This document shows positions 1-8,777 of a stretch of 64,000 nt of DNA, one piece after another. This DNA comes from JAYPWI01 sp964629575 (GTDB lineage: Bacteria; Actinomycetota; Acidimicrobiia; Acidimicrobiales; Poriferisodalaceae), in assembly GCA_964629575.1 (NCBI GenBank), contig CAZVUM010000012.1, forward strand, positions 19,219-83,218, given 5' to 3'. Numbering within the stretch: the first letter of the stretch is position 1; every line of letters begins with the position of its first letter. The position numbers were made by a program, and so were the translations under genes. The notes below the pieces were generated by a model. It saw only the letters and a program-made list of their open reading frames with translations, ran no database searches and had not been told where the DNA came from.

Positions 1-11
1 GTCGATCCGCT

Positions 12-1601
12 TCACCGGAGAACCGGCTCTCGACGTCGGAACGAACGCACACGGACCGCGCGGAATATCGGCTGGCCGATGACCAGGAGGGACACCAAGA
101 GGGGGAGGACGCCGATGCGCCCCAGGATCATGAGCGCACCGGCCCCGACATGCCCCACGGCGTTGAGCGCCGACAGGTGCCCGTCAGGGGCTGCGCCACC
201 GAAGGCCGGCCCGACGTTGCTCATCGACGACGCCGCGAACGAGAACGCCCCTTCGACGTCGAGACCTCCAGTGGCTAGCACGAGGCCCGCCGGGACGAGC
301 AGCAGGATGGCAGCGATGAGCTCGCCGACGATTCGACTCAGCGCGACCTCGCCGATGCTCGATCGACCGAGGTGCACGGTCTCGGTCGCGGTCGGGTGAA
401 TCGCCCGGCGCAGCTCGCGGTTGATGTAGGACGCGAGTGCGAGGAAGCGCACGACCTTGAATCCGCCGGCGACCGACGCTGACATTCCACCGATGAGCAT
501 CAGAACCATCAACAGGCCCGTCCCGCCCGGGGGGATCGCCGCGCCGTCGCCGGCGAGGTACCCGGTGGTGCTGGCCGCGGATGTCGAGGCGAAGAGGGCG
601 GATCGGATGCTGTCGTGGGTGGGCGCGGCCTCGGACCACACGACGATCGAGAACGCGACGAACACGATGAACACGATGTAGAGGCGGAATTCGAGGCTGC
701 GCGCGAATCGCCGCGGATCCTTGCGCCGGGCGGCGAGGAACATCAGCGGCAGGCTGGTTCCGCCGATCGTCATACCCGCGATCGCGACCCACTCGATCGC
801 GGCGGATTCGTATCCGCCGATCGATGCGGCACGGCTGCTGAACCCGCCGGTCGAGATCGTCGTCATGGCGTGGATTCCGCTGTCGACGAAGGGCATCCCG
901 ACGGCGAGGTAGGCGACGGCCACGAGCCCGGTGAGAGCGAGGTACAGCAGGAGCAGCCGCCCCATCGTCGCGCCAGTCCTCGGGGAGAGCCGACGCGCTG
1001 AGCGCGTTGCCACGCCGCCGTCTGCGTCGAGCCCGCCGACCCCGAGATGCGGGAGGACACGAACGAGGATGACGATGAGCGCGGCGCCCCCCGCCCACTG
1101 TCCAGCGGCCCGCAGCATGATGATGCCGTCCGACATGACGCCCGGATCAATGGCGGTCGCGTTGGTCCCTGTGACCGTTGCAGCCGCCTCGACGAACGCG
1201 ACATCGACCGCCGACGTCGTCCCCGTGGCGAGGTGCGCGACCGTCATGGCCACCACCGCCGCGAGCGTGCCGCTGACCACGGCACCGAACAACCTCGGAA
1301 TCGTGAGCCGCGAGGGGAAGTGCGACACACGCGCAGAGACCAGACCCGCCAGCGCGACGAAGGCCCCGACGACGAAGAGCACCACCCAATCGGGCCCGCC
1401 GCGAGCGAGGTCGACCACAGCCGCAACCGCGAACAGCAGGCTCATCAGCAGCCAGACGGCTCCGATCGTGACCCCGACGACGCTGTCGAGACGCCCCTGG
1501 GACACCTGGTGGAGAAGCCTCCGCAGCCACCGGAACACGACCGCCGGCACCCGCTGCACGATGCCCGGACCCGGTGCCTTGCTCGCAGGCCGCGGTGTCA
1601 C
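12..1601 (-). CDS. trkH: TrkH-family potassium uptake channel subunit
   Basis: Membrane subunit of a Trk/Ktr K+ uptake system, moving K+ (possibly with H+ or Na+) through the inner membrane. The 529-residue protein has about ten hydrophobic segments and the four pore loops of the SKT superfamily, best seen around residues 140-150 (TVTGTNA), 246-256 (TTISTGGFSS), 338-350 (TSAASTTGYL) and near 460 (SMSNVGPAFG); the glycines mark the selectivity filter. Start is a GTG that overlaps the trkA stop by four bases (GTGA), so trkA and trkH are translationally coupled with trkA upstream. Length is normal for TrkH. The family assignment is firm; the co-transported ion cannot be told from sequence. Confidence 0.93.
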   Translation of the reverse strand: MTPRPASKAPGPGIVQRVPAVVFRWLRRLLHQVSQGRLDSVVGVTIGAVWLLMSLLFAVAAVVDLARGGPDWVVLFVVGAFVALAGLVSARVSHFPSRLTIPRLFGAVVSGTLAAVVAMTVAHLATGTTSAVDVAFVEAAATVTGTNATAIDPGVMSDGIIMLRAAGQWAGGAALIVILVRVLPHLGVGGLDADGGVATRSARRLSPRTGATMGRLLLLYLALTGLVAVAYLAVGMPFVDSGIHAMTTISTGGFSSRAASIGGYESAAIEWVAIAGMTIGGTSLPLMFLAARRKDPRRFARSLEFRLYIVFIVFVAFSIVVWSEAAPTHDSIRSALFASTSAASTTGYLAGDGAAIPPGGTGLLMVLMLIGGMSASVAGGFKVVRFLALASYINRELRRAIHPTATETVHLGRSSIGEVALSRIVGELIAAILLLVPAGLVLATGGLDVEGAFSFAASSMSNVGPAFGGAAPDGHLSALNAVGHVGAGALMILGRIGVLPLLVSLLVIGQPIFRAVRVRSFRRREPVLR

Positions 1602-2941
1602 CCGAAGGCCTGCTTCACCTCATCGACGAGCTGCGGCTTGGCGAACACGATGATGTGGTCGCGTGCGCGCAGCACGCTGCGACCCCTGGCGATCGTCGCG
1701 TTGCCGTCGCGCACGATGGCGCCGAGCAAGACGTCGTTGGGGAGTCCGAGATCACGCACCGAGCAGCCGTCGGCGACCGCTCCGCTGTGCACCTCGAACT
1801 CGAGAACCTCGACATCGCCTTCGAGGAACGTCGTCACGGCGGTGACATCACCGCGCACGAAGCGGAGCACGCTGTTGGCGCTCGCGGTTCGGGGGGACAG
1901 CGCTGCGTCGATCCCGACCTGGTCGAGGAGCGACAGGAGGGAGAGCCGGTGCACCACCGCGATGGTCTCGGTGGCACCTTCGGACTTCGCAAAGAGGCAC
2001 GCCAACACGTTGGCGTCGTCCTCGCCGGTCGCCGCGACGACGGCGTCGAAGCTGCCCACGTCCTCGCGAGCCAACAGGTCGCTGTCGGTGATGTCGCCGT
2101 GCAGGACGAGGCTGTGGGGTATCCGTTCGGACAGCTCGACGCACCGCTCGTGACGACGCTCGACGATGACGACCTCCACCCCGCGCGTGACGAGACGGGT
2201 CGCAAGCAGTTCGGCGATGCGGCCTCCTCCGAGGATCATCACCTTGCGCAGTTCGGTGCGGGTGAGCCCGAGGATGCGCATCAACTCGCGGCGACCGCGG
2301 CGCCGGCACAGAACTCGCAGGAGATCGTGGCTCTGCAGGACGGTCTCGCGCCGCACCACCGTGGTCTCGCCGTCACGGTCGAGAGCACCGAAGATGAAGT
2401 CCCACTCCGGCTCGTACTCGGCGCCGATGTCGCTCATCGGCTTGCCCACGATGGGCGCGTCCTCGGCGAGGCGCGCCCCGACGAGCAGGACTTCGCCGCC
2501 GGCCATCTCGTTGATGTCGGTGGCCCCGCGGTAGACGAGCAGCTCGTGGATGGCGCCCGCGGTCTGCTCGTAGGGATCGAGAACGAGATCGACCCCCGTT
2601 GCCTCGCGGACGTGCCGGCCGGCGGGACCGCGTAGGTCTCGATCCTGCAGACGGGCGACCGTGGAGCCGACCCCCACGTGCTTGGCTTGCATGCAGGCCA
2701 GCAGGTTGACCTCGTCGCGGTCGGTGACGGCGACCATCATGTCGGCCCGCTCCACCTGCGCTTCGGCCAGGACCGTCGGGCTGGTGCCGCTTCCGAACAC
2801 CGTCAGCACGTCGAAGCTGTCGTTGACCTCACCCAACCGCTCGCGGTCGGTATCGATGATCACGACGTCGTGACCCTCTCGGCTCAGGCGATCGGCCACA
2901 TACGAGCCGACCTCTCCAGCGCCGACGACGACGATCCTCAC
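1598..2941 (-). CDS. trkA: TrkA, cytoplasmic K+-uptake regulatory subunit (two RCK domains)
   Basis: Peripheral gating subunit of the Trk system; binds nucleotides and controls TrkH. Start chosen at GTG 2941, giving 447 residues beginning MRIVVVGAGEVGSYVA, the first NAD-binding Rossmann loop; an upstream in-frame extension is low-quality and would cross the -10 box. The second half repeats the fold (KVMILGGGRIAELLA, about residue 235), each Rossmann part followed by a TrkA_C domain, as in full-length E. coli-type TrkA rather than single-domain KtrA. Forms an operon with trkH (4-base overlap). A TATGGT box lies 8 bases before the start, suggesting a leaderless transcript. Confidence 0.93.
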   Translation of the reverse strand: MRIVVVGAGEVGSYVADRLSREGHDVVIIDTDRERLGEVNDSFDVLTVFGSGTSPTVLAEAQVERADMMVAVTDRDEVNLLACMQAKHVGVGSTVARLQDRDLRGPAGRHVREATGVDLVLDPYEQTAGAIHELLVYRGATDINEMAGGEVLLVGARLAEDAPIVGKPMSDIGAEYEPEWDFIFGALDRDGETTVVRRETVLQSHDLLRVLCRRRGRRELMRILGLTRTELRKVMILGGGRIAELLATRLVTRGVEVVIVERRHERCVELSERIPHSLVLHGDITDSDLLAREDVGSFDAVVAATGEDDANVLACLFAKSEGATETIAVVHRLSLLSLLDQVGIDAALSPRTASANSVLRFVRGDVTAVTTFLEGDVEVLEFEVHSGAVADGCSVRDLGLPNDVLLGAIVRDGNATIARGRSVLRARDHIIVFAKPQLVDEVKQAFG

Positions 2942-2949
2942 AGAGCGCG

Positions 2950-2955
2950 ACCATA
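2950..2955 (-). promoter_or_regulatory. Probable -10 box of trkA-trkH
   Basis: TATGGT on the minus strand with an 8-base spacer to the GTG start of trkA; fits the actinobacterial TANNNT element of leaderless promoters. Confidence 0.55.
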
Positions 2956-2982
2956 CCGTCGCGCACCGCGCAAGCGGTACCC

Positions 2983-3022
2983 GGGCACAGTGCACGTTGG
3001 ATGGGCACAGTGCACGTTGGAT
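2983..3022. repeat. Two perfect tandem copies of a 20-bp sequence
   Basis: The 20-mer starting GGGCACAGTGCACG occurs at 2983-3002 and again at 3003-3022 without a mismatch. Each copy contains the palindrome GTGCAC. The pair lies between the trkA promoter and the pfk stop codon, about 30-70 bp upstream of the trkA -10 box, where an operator could sit. A half-related ATGCAGTGC follows at 3024-3032. Confidence 0.85.
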
Positions 3023-3033
3023 GGATGCAGTGC

Positions 3034-4062
3034 TCAGGCGAAGAAGGAGCGAGCGGCGTCCCACAGGTCAGGGGTGACACCCTTCTCCTGTCCGACGACC
3101 TCGGCGAGCGGCACCACTTCGATGCGATCGCTCCGCAGCGCCACCATGTGGTCGCTGTGCCCGTCGTGGGCGGCGTCGACGGCGGCGACGCCGAAGCGGC
3201 TGCACAGAACCCTGTCGTATGCGGTCGGGGTGCCGCCACGCTGGACGTGTCCGAGCACTGTGACCCGGGTCTCGAATCCCGTGCGGTCGGCGATCTCGTC
3301 GGCGACCAGCGCTCCGATGCCACCGACTCGCGGACGGCCCCACACATCGAGCTCGGGCTCGGGGATCTCGAGGGTCCCTGGTGCCGGTCGCGCGCCCTCC
3401 GCGACCACGACGATCGATGCCCAACGGCCGCGCTCGTGACGACGGACCAACCGCTCGCAGACCTCGCCGATGTCGAACGGTTCCTCGGGGATCAGCGTGG
3501 CCGCTGCTCCCCCGGCGAGGCCGGCGTGAACGGCCACATGGCCGACGTGTCGACCCATCACCTCCACCACCATCACTCGATCGTGCGATTCGGCGGTGGT
3601 GTGGAGCCGGTCGATGAGGTCGGTGGCGATCTGGACGGCAGTGTTGAAGCCGAAGGTGTGTTCGGTGCCTGCGACGTCGTTGTCGATCGTCTTCGGAATG
3701 CCGATCACGGTTCCGCCCAGCTCCGCGTATTGATGCGCGGCGCCGAGGGTTCCATCTCCACCGATCACGACGAGGCAGTCGATCCCGCGGCGCTGGGCGG
3801 TGTCGAGGACCTGTTCGAGCCCGCCGTCGAGCAGCTCGGCCGTGGTGCGGCTGGTCCCGAGAATCGTTCCCCCACGAGGGAGGATCCCGCGCGTCGCTTC
3901 GACGTCGAGCGGGACGAACCTGTCTTCGACCGCGCCGGACCAACCGCCGAGGAACCCGACGACCTCATCGCCGCGCTCGCGCACGGCCCGCCTGACCACG
4001 GCGCGGATCACCGCGTTGAGTCCCGGGCAGTCGCCGCCGCCGGTGAGCACACCCAGCTTCAT
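3034..4062 (-). CDS. pfkA: 6-phosphofructokinase (group III PFK)
   Basis: Phosphorylates fructose 6-phosphate to fructose 1,6-bisphosphate in glycolysis. Start is ATG 4062 (342 residues, MKLGVLTGGGDCPGLNAVIR). Visible: the N-terminal phosphoryl-donor glycine motif, GGDGT at 101-105, and PKTIDND at 123-129 with the catalytic Asp. The residues that separate ATP from pyrophosphate enzymes are Gly104 and Lys124; as known for the Streptomyces versus Amycolatopsis enzymes, Gly104 favours ATP as donor while Lys124 is typical of group III. Divergent from glpK, with its own TACCGT box 7 bases before the ATG. Confidence 0.93.
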   Translation of the reverse strand: MKLGVLTGGGDCPGLNAVIRAVVRRAVRERGDEVVGFLGGWSGAVEDRFVPLDVEATRGILPRGGTILGTSRTTAELLDGGLEQVLDTAQRRGIDCLVVIGGDGTLGAAHQYAELGGTVIGIPKTIDNDVAGTEHTFGFNTAVQIATDLIDRLHTTAESHDRVMVVEVMGRHVGHVAVHAGLAGGAAATLIPEEPFDIGEVCERLVRRHERGRWASIVVVAEGARPAPGTLEIPEPELDVWGRPRVGGIGALVADEIADRTGFETRVTVLGHVQRGGTPTAYDRVLCSRFGVAAVDAAHDGHSDHMVALRSDRIEVVPLAEVVGQEKGVTPDLWDAARSFFA

Positions 4063-4069
4063 GCGCCGA

Positions 4070-4075
4070 ACGGTA
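4070..4075 (-). promoter_or_regulatory. Probable -10 box of pfk
   Basis: TACCGT on the minus strand, 7 bases before the pfk ATG; leaderless-type spacing. Confidence 0.55.
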
Positions 4076-4111
4076 CTGGCCGGGCTCGAAAGAGCAACCC
4101 AGCTCGACCGG

Positions 4112-4117
4112 TACTGT
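4112..4117 (+). promoter_or_regulatory. Probable -10 box of glpK
   Basis: TACTGT, 6 bases before the glpK ATG at 4124; leaderless-type spacing. It is about 40 bp from the divergent pfk box, so the two promoters share a short control region. Confidence 0.55.
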
Positions 4118-4123
4118 GCGCCC

Positions 4124-5605
4124 ATGGCCATCGTGATCTCCATCGATGCAGGCACCACCGGCGTGCGGAGCTTCGCTCTCGACGAATCCGGCACCCAGGT
4201 GGGGCTGGCGTATCGAGAGTTCACCCAGCACTACCCGCAGCCCGGCTGGGTCGAACACGACGCCGAGGAGATCTGGAGAGCCGTCCAGGACACCCTCGCC
4301 GAACTCGTCGCGACTCTCGACGAGCCAATCGCTGCGATCGGGATCACCGACCAGCGTGAGACGCTCGTTGCCTGGTCGAGGTCAACTGGCCGGCCACGCC
4401 ATCGGGCGATCGTGTGGCAGGACAGGCGCACCGCAGCACGTTGTGACGAGCTCACCGAAGCCGGGCACCTCGATCCGGTCCGCCGCACCACCGGGTTGGT
4501 CCTCGATCCGTACTTCAGCGGCACCAAGGCCGAATGGCTGCTGGGTCCTGGGGGCGTCTCGGCCGACGCCGACCTGGCTCTCGGAACGATCGACTCGTGG
4601 CTGATCTGGAACCTGAGCGGTGGCCGTGCACACGTGACCGATCCGTCCAACGCGGCGCGCACCCTCCTGTACGACATCAGGGCCGGAGCGTGGTCGGCCG
4701 AGCTCTGCGAGCTCCTCGGCGTCCCAATGTCGGCTCTCGCCGAAGTGCGGCCCTCATCGGGGCGGTTCGCCGAAACGGCGGACACCACCGCGGTCGGCGC
4801 AGGGATCCCCGTGAGCGGCGTTGCAGGAGATCAGCAATCCGCGCTGTTCGGCCAGGCCTGCCTCGAACCCGGAATGACCAAGAACACCTACGGGACTGGT
4901 TCGTTCGTGCTCATGAACGTCGGGCACAGGTGTCCCGACCCCGTCGACGGCCTGCTCACGACCATCGCATGGGACATCGGCGAGGGCCCCGTGTACGCCC
5001 TCGAGGGAGCGGTGTTCGTAACCGGAGCCGCCATTCAATGGCTGCGCGACGGTCTCGGCGTGATCGAATCGGCGTCGGACGTCGGTCCACTCGCCGGATC
5101 GGTTGCCGACAGCGGCGGCGTGTTCTTCGTGCCGGCGTTCGCAGGCCTCGGCAGCCCGTGGTGGGATCCCTACGCCCGCGGCACCATCGTGGGGCTGACT
5201 GGGGGCACGACGCGCGCCCACCTGGCGAGGGCGACAGTCGAGGCGATGGCGCTTCAATCCCGTGACGTGATCGATGCGATGTCCCGCGCCGGCGGCCACG
5301 ACGTCGCTGGACTCCGCGTCGACGGCGGCGCGGCGGTGATGGACCTCCTGCTCCAGATCCAGGCCGACCAGCTCGGCGTGACCGTGAGCCGTCCGACGGT
5401 CACCGAGACAACAGCCTTGGGAGCGGCCATGCTCGCCGGGTTGGCAGAAGGCGTGTGGGCCAGCACCGCCGATGTCACCGACGCCTGGCACCTGGACCGT
5501 GCCTTCGAGCCCTCGGGGGACCGAGCAGCCGCCGATGCCCTTCACGCGAGATGGCTGGGAGCCGTCGAGCGCTCGCGGAGCTGGGCGTCCGACGCCGACG
5601 ACTGA
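4124..5605 (+). CDS. glpK: Glycerol kinase
   Basis: FGGY-family kinase forming sn-glycerol 3-phosphate from glycerol and ATP. The 493-residue protein starts MAIVISIDAGTTGVRSF (phosphate-1 loop at residues 8-16). Further hallmarks are IVWQDRR (about 100), SGTKAEWLL, the YGTGSF phosphate-2 loop, GLGSPWWDP and the adenosine-binding LRVDGGAAVMD. Length is normal. No glycerol facilitator or glycerol-3-phosphate dehydrogenase lies beside it; it stands alone between the divergent pfk and a convergent aminotransferase. Confidence 0.94.
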   Translation: MAIVISIDAGTTGVRSFALDESGTQVGLAYREFTQHYPQPGWVEHDAEEIWRAVQDTLAELVATLDEPIAAIGITDQRETLVAWSRSTGRPRHRAIVWQDRRTAARCDELTEAGHLDPVRRTTGLVLDPYFSGTKAEWLLGPGGVSADADLALGTIDSWLIWNLSGGRAHVTDPSNAARTLLYDIRAGAWSAELCELLGVPMSALAEVRPSSGRFAETADTTAVGAGIPVSGVAGDQQSALFGQACLEPGMTKNTYGTGSFVLMNVGHRCPDPVDGLLTTIAWDIGEGPVYALEGAVFVTGAAIQWLRDGLGVIESASDVGPLAGSVADSGGVFFVPAFAGLGSPWWDPYARGTIVGLTGGTTRAHLARATVEAMALQSRDVIDAMSRAGGHDVAGLRVDGGAAVMDLLLQIQADQLGVTVSRPTVTETTALGAAMLAGLAEGVWASTADVTDAWHLDRAFEPSGDRAAADALHARWLGAVERSRSWASDADD

Positions 5606-5618
5606 CCTACCGGAGGGC

Positions 5619-6797
5619 TCAGGTCTCCAGCCGCTCGAGTCCCCTGCTCAGCTGGGTGATGGCTTGGCGGATCCGATGCTCGTTCTCCACGAGGGCGAAC
5701 CGCACGAAGCCCTCACCGCCCGGCCCGAAGCCGACACCAGGCGAGAGCGCGACGTTGGTCGTGTTGACCAGATGGGTGCAGAAGTCGACCGAACCCATCT
5801 CGCGATACGGATCGGGGATCGGGGCCCACAGGAACATCGTTCCCTTCGGAGGCTCCACTTCCCAGCCGAGCCGGTTGAGGCCACGCACCAGCGTGTCGCG
5901 ACGGCTCGCGTAGATCCCGTTGACTTCCTTGGGGTAGGTCGTCTCTTCGTTCATCACGACGGTGGCCGCGATCTGGATCGGCTGGAACGTCCCGTAGTCG
6001 AGGTAGCTCTTGAGCTTGGCCAGCGCGCCGATCACCTCGGAGTTCCCGACGCAGAACGCGACACGCCACCCCGCCATCGAGAACGACTTGGTGAGGCTGT
6101 AGAACTCCACCGCCACGTCCTTTGCCCCCGCGGCCTGCATGATCGATGGAGGCTGGTACCCGTCGAACCCGAGGTCGGCGTAGGCGAAGTCGTGCACGAG
6201 GACGACCTCCCGCTCGCGGGCGAAGTCGACGATCTTCTGCATGAAGTCGAGATCGACGCAGGTGGTGGTCGGGTTGTGCGGGAACGACAGAACGATCACC
6301 CGCGGCCGGGGCCACGAGTACTCGAATCGCTCGACGAGCGTGTCGAAGAAGTCCTGGCCGGTCGCGAGCGGCACCTCCCGCACATTGGCGCCTGTGAACA
6401 GGGGGCCGAAGATGTGAATCGGGTACGACGGCGCCGGGACCAGGCACGCGTCACCGGGTCCGAGCAGCGCCCACATGAGGTGAGAGAAGCCCTCCTTGGC
6501 ACCGATCGTGTTGATGATCTCGGTCTCGGGGTCGAGTTCGACACCCCAGTTGCGCAGGTACAGGTCGGACACCGCGTGACGCAGCTTGGGGATCCCCTTG
6601 CTCGCCGAGTAGCGGTGGTTGCGCTCGTTGTGCGCAGCTTCGGCGAGTTTCTCGACCGCCCGCTCCGGAGAGGGGATGTCGGGGTTGCCGAAGCCGAGGT
6701 CGATCACGTCTTCCCCGGCTCGACGGCGCTCGACCTTCAGCGAATCGATGATCGTGAAGACGTATGGGGGCAGATTGGTGATGCGGCGGAACTCCAC
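5619..6797 (-). CDS. Class I PLP aminotransferase, AlaC-like
   Basis: Fold-type I aminotransferase of 392 residues in the alanine/LL-diaminopimelate transaminase group. Motifs in order: GFGNPDIPSPE near 35, YSASKGIPKLR near 85, the substrate-side SFPHNPTT near 170, VHDFAYADLGFDG near 200, and the PLP lysine in SLTKSFSMAGWR near 234. AlaC-type enzymes transfer amino groups between glutamate and pyruvate, but the precise keto acid cannot be read from sequence. Starts with GTG at 6797; a TAGCCT box sits 8 bases before it, so it probably has its own leaderless promoter although it lies just behind the arsA-like operon. Confidence 0.85.
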   Translation of the reverse strand: MEFRRITNLPPYVFTIIDSLKVERRRAGEDVIDLGFGNPDIPSPERAVEKLAEAAHNERNHRYSASKGIPKLRHAVSDLYLRNWGVELDPETEIINTIGAKEGFSHLMWALLGPGDACLVPAPSYPIHIFGPLFTGANVREVPLATGQDFFDTLVERFEYSWPRPRVIVLSFPHNPTTTCVDLDFMQKIVDFAREREVVLVHDFAYADLGFDGYQPPSIMQAAGAKDVAVEFYSLTKSFSMAGWRVAFCVGNSEVIGALAKLKSYLDYGTFQPIQIAATVVMNEETTYPKEVNGIYASRRDTLVRGLNRLGWEVEPPKGTMFLWAPIPDPYREMGSVDFCTHLVNTTNVALSPGVGFGPGGEGFVRFALVENEHRIRQAITQLSRGLERLET

Positions 6798-6805
6798 GCC
6801 GTCCG

Positions 6806-6811
6806 AGGCTA
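6806..6811 (-). promoter_or_regulatory. Probable -10 box of the AlaC-like aminotransferase
   Basis: TAGCCT on the minus strand, 8 bases before the GTG start; it overlaps the stop codon of the upstream small gene. Confidence 0.5.
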
Positions 6812-7066
6812 CCGGTCGACCGGAATCTCCTCGTAGCCGGTTTCGTCATCGGGACCGTCGTCATCGCCGGGGGGCTGTTCCCGCCCGCTCAGATTGCGGA
6901 GAAACGACTCCACGCCGCCGGGGTTGCCCAACGCCGATTCGACCGCATCCAGAAACGAGCGGCCGGCCTGCACCAGCTCACGCGCCGCGGCTTCGAGATG
7001 CTGCAGGCCCTCATCGACGGGGTTGTCGACGGGTGAGGAGTCCTCAGGCTCGTCATGGTCGTTCAT
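6809..7066 (-). CDS. Small acidic protein of unknown function
   Basis: An 85-residue protein, not recognised. It has an acidic, Pro-rich start (MNDHDEPEDSSPVDN), a middle predicted to form an amphipathic helix (about 20-50, EGLQHLEAAARELVQAGRS) and an acidic tail. The ATG overlaps the ArsA-like stop by four bases (ATGA), so it is translated with that gene. The helix and coupling suggest an accessory protein; small proteins are often found here in actinobacteria, but no function is known to me. Confidence 0.7.
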   Translation of the reverse strand: MNDHDEPEDSSPVDNPVDEGLQHLEAAARELVQAGRSFLDAVESALGNPGGVESFLRNLSGREQPPGDDDGPDDETGYEEIPVDR

Positions 7067-8292
7067 GCCGCATCTCCCCGGTCCTCGGTTGTGTTTTCGC
7101 CGAGCGGGTCCTCGACGTCGAACTCGACGGCCAACTCATCGCCGTCCACCTGGGCGCGGCGCACTGGCACTGACGCGAGCACGTCGGGAAGGGTCAGCAC
7201 GCGCCGGTGCGGCCCGACCCGGATCAACAGATCGCGTCGCTCACGCCCGACCGACACGTTCTCGCCGCCGAGCCCGGGGAGCGGAACCCGGAGCGTGCGC
7301 TTCCCCTCGCCGGTGTAGCGGATCGGACGCTCCTGCGACACGGCGATGGAGGGATCTCGGTTTCGGTAGAGCGCGAGCCCGACGGTCTCGAGCGAGTCGA
7401 GTCCGACCGCGGGCCGCGAGAGAGACTCGACCCGCATGACGGGCACCGGCGCGAGATCCGCATCGAGGCGCTCCAGCTCGGCGACCTGCTGCGCCCGCCA
7501 CTCTGCGAGCCAGGGATCGCCCGCGTCGGGAAGAAGCCGATTGGCCACGACGACGTCGAGGTGATGATCGAACAGCGCGAGATATGCAGCGGTCCGGCGG
7601 GTCTCCGCGGTGACCACGGGCTCAGCTGTAGTGACGAGCCGTACGAGCGTGCGCCCGCGGTCACCGAGCACCGCGGAGGCCGCCTCCAGCCGGTCGATGA
7701 GGACGCGCCCTGCGGTGAGCGAATCGCGGCTCGGAAGACGGACTCCCAGCCCCGATTCAACGAGCGGGATGAGCGGACCGAGGTCGGGAATCTGCGGCAG
7801 CAGGCGGCGAAGCCACCATCCGAGCACGTGAGGGACCGAGAGAAGGCGGATCGTCTCCGCAGACGGGGCGCAGTCCACGACGACGACGTCGAACCGCCCG
7901 GACTCCGCGAGGTCGACCACCGCCGCGAGCATCAGGAGCTCGTCGAAACCCGGAATCATGGCCAGCTCAGCGGCCTGAACGTCGCTCAATCCCGCATCGG
8001 CGACGAGACCCTTGAGATACTCGTGAAGCCCACCCCACGATTCGCTGAGCTGATGGCGTGCGTCGAGGTGCACTGCATGCAGGCGATCGGCGATGCCGGT
8101 CGGCATCGAGGCGATCTCGGATCCGACAACATCACCCAAGCTGTGCGCGACATCGGTCGAGGCGACGCAGGTGCTGTGGCCGAGCGCCGCGCACCGGACC
8201 GCGGTCGCCGCGGCGATGGTCGTCTTGCCGACACCGCCTTTGCCGGTGACGAGAACCAGGCGCGCCCTGCGGCAGCCCGGCTGTTCGGTCAT
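7063..8292 (-). CDS. ArsA/Get3-family ATPase with C-terminal HSP20-like domain
   Basis: P-loop ATPase of the SIMIBI class, 409 residues. The deviant Walker A GKGGVGKTT is at about 17-25, switch I has STDVAHSL, and VVVDCAPSAET (about 155) is the Walker B/switch II region. The last ~75 residues (LRVPLPGLGGENVSV onward) form a small beta domain like the HSP20-like domain of actinobacterial ArsA proteins. Only one ATPase half is present, as in Get3 rather than E. coli ArsA, and there is no arsB or arsC nearby, so arsenite export is unlikely; M. tuberculosis Rv2184c is the likely counterpart. Starts at ATG 8292, overlapping the upstream SRPBCC stop by four bases. Confidence 0.85.
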   Translation of the reverse strand: MTEQPGCRRARLVLVTGKGGVGKTTIAAATAVRCAALGHSTCVASTDVAHSLGDVVGSEIASMPTGIADRLHAVHLDARHQLSESWGGLHEYLKGLVADAGLSDVQAAELAMIPGFDELLMLAAVVDLAESGRFDVVVVDCAPSAETIRLLSVPHVLGWWLRRLLPQIPDLGPLIPLVESGLGVRLPSRDSLTAGRVLIDRLEAASAVLGDRGRTLVRLVTTAEPVVTAETRRTAAYLALFDHHLDVVVANRLLPDAGDPWLAEWRAQQVAELERLDADLAPVPVMRVESLSRPAVGLDSLETVGLALYRNRDPSIAVSQERPIRYTGEGKRTLRVPLPGLGGENVSVGRERRDLLIRVGPHRRVLTLPDVLASVPVRRAQVDGDELAVEFDVEDPLGENTTEDRGDAA

Positions 8293-8732
8293 CCTTCGAG
8301 CGTGCTCTGGAGGTCGTCGAGGGCGGCGTGCATGATCCGGCCCTCGGCTCGGCGCTTCACGAAACCGGGAAGCGGGACAGCCAACTCCACGGCGAGGCTG
8401 TAGCTGACCTCGGTGTTGCCCGGCTCGTCGGCCAAGGAGTCAAACCGGTACTCGCCGTCGAGGCGCCGGACGATGTCCCCCTCGACGAGCCTCCACGCGA
8501 TGGCGGCGGGGGCAGCCGAGTGGTCGTAGACGAGCGTGTATGTGGCGCTGCGACCCATCGCGGCGACCCGAAACGTCACCCGGCTCGGGCGGCCCTCGGC
8601 GTCGCGTTCTTCGACGGAGACCTCCTTGAGGTCGCGCGCCCATGCGGGGTAGCCCTCGACGTCGGCGATCAGCGCATGGCACGACGCCGGGTCGGCCTCG
8701 ACCACCCGTGTGACCTTCAGCTCGTCGACCAC
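8289..8732 (-). CDS. SRPBCC (polyketide cyclase/START-like) lipid-binding protein
   Basis: A ~147-residue helix-grip fold protein with typical features: VVEADPASCHALIADVEGYP, then W..DL-EV, then a long C-terminal helix (VKRRAEGRIMHAALDDL). These proteins bind hydrophobic ligands; the ligand is unknown. Two GTG starts are possible; AGGAGG at 8739-8744 touches the first (8738) but stands 6 bases from the second (8732), so I chose 8732. Coupled to the ArsA-type gene by a 4-base overlap. Same pairing as Rv2185c-Rv2184c. Confidence 0.82.
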   Translation of the reverse strand: MVDELKVTRVVEADPASCHALIADVEGYPAWARDLKEVSVEERDAEGRPSRVTFRVAAMGRSATYTLVYDHSAAPAAIAWRLVEGDIVRRLDGEYRFDSLADEPGNTEVSYSLAVELAVPLPGFVKRRAEGRIMHAALDDLQSTLEG

Positions 8733-8738
8733 AGGCAC

Positions 8739-8744
8739 CTCCTC
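8739..8744 (-). promoter_or_regulatory. Strong ribosome binding site deciding the SRPBCC start
   Basis: AGGAGG on the minus strand. Six-base spacing to GTG 8732 and zero to GTG 8738 favours the downstream start. Confidence 0.7.
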
Positions 8745-8777
8745 TGCGCCGGAACGGACGGGACCGGGCTCATTCTG

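Noticed and set aside
7063..8292. Arsenite efflux ATPase
   Set aside because: Single ATPase half, HSP20-like tail and no arsB/arsC/arsR nearby; fits the actinobacterial Rv2184c type.
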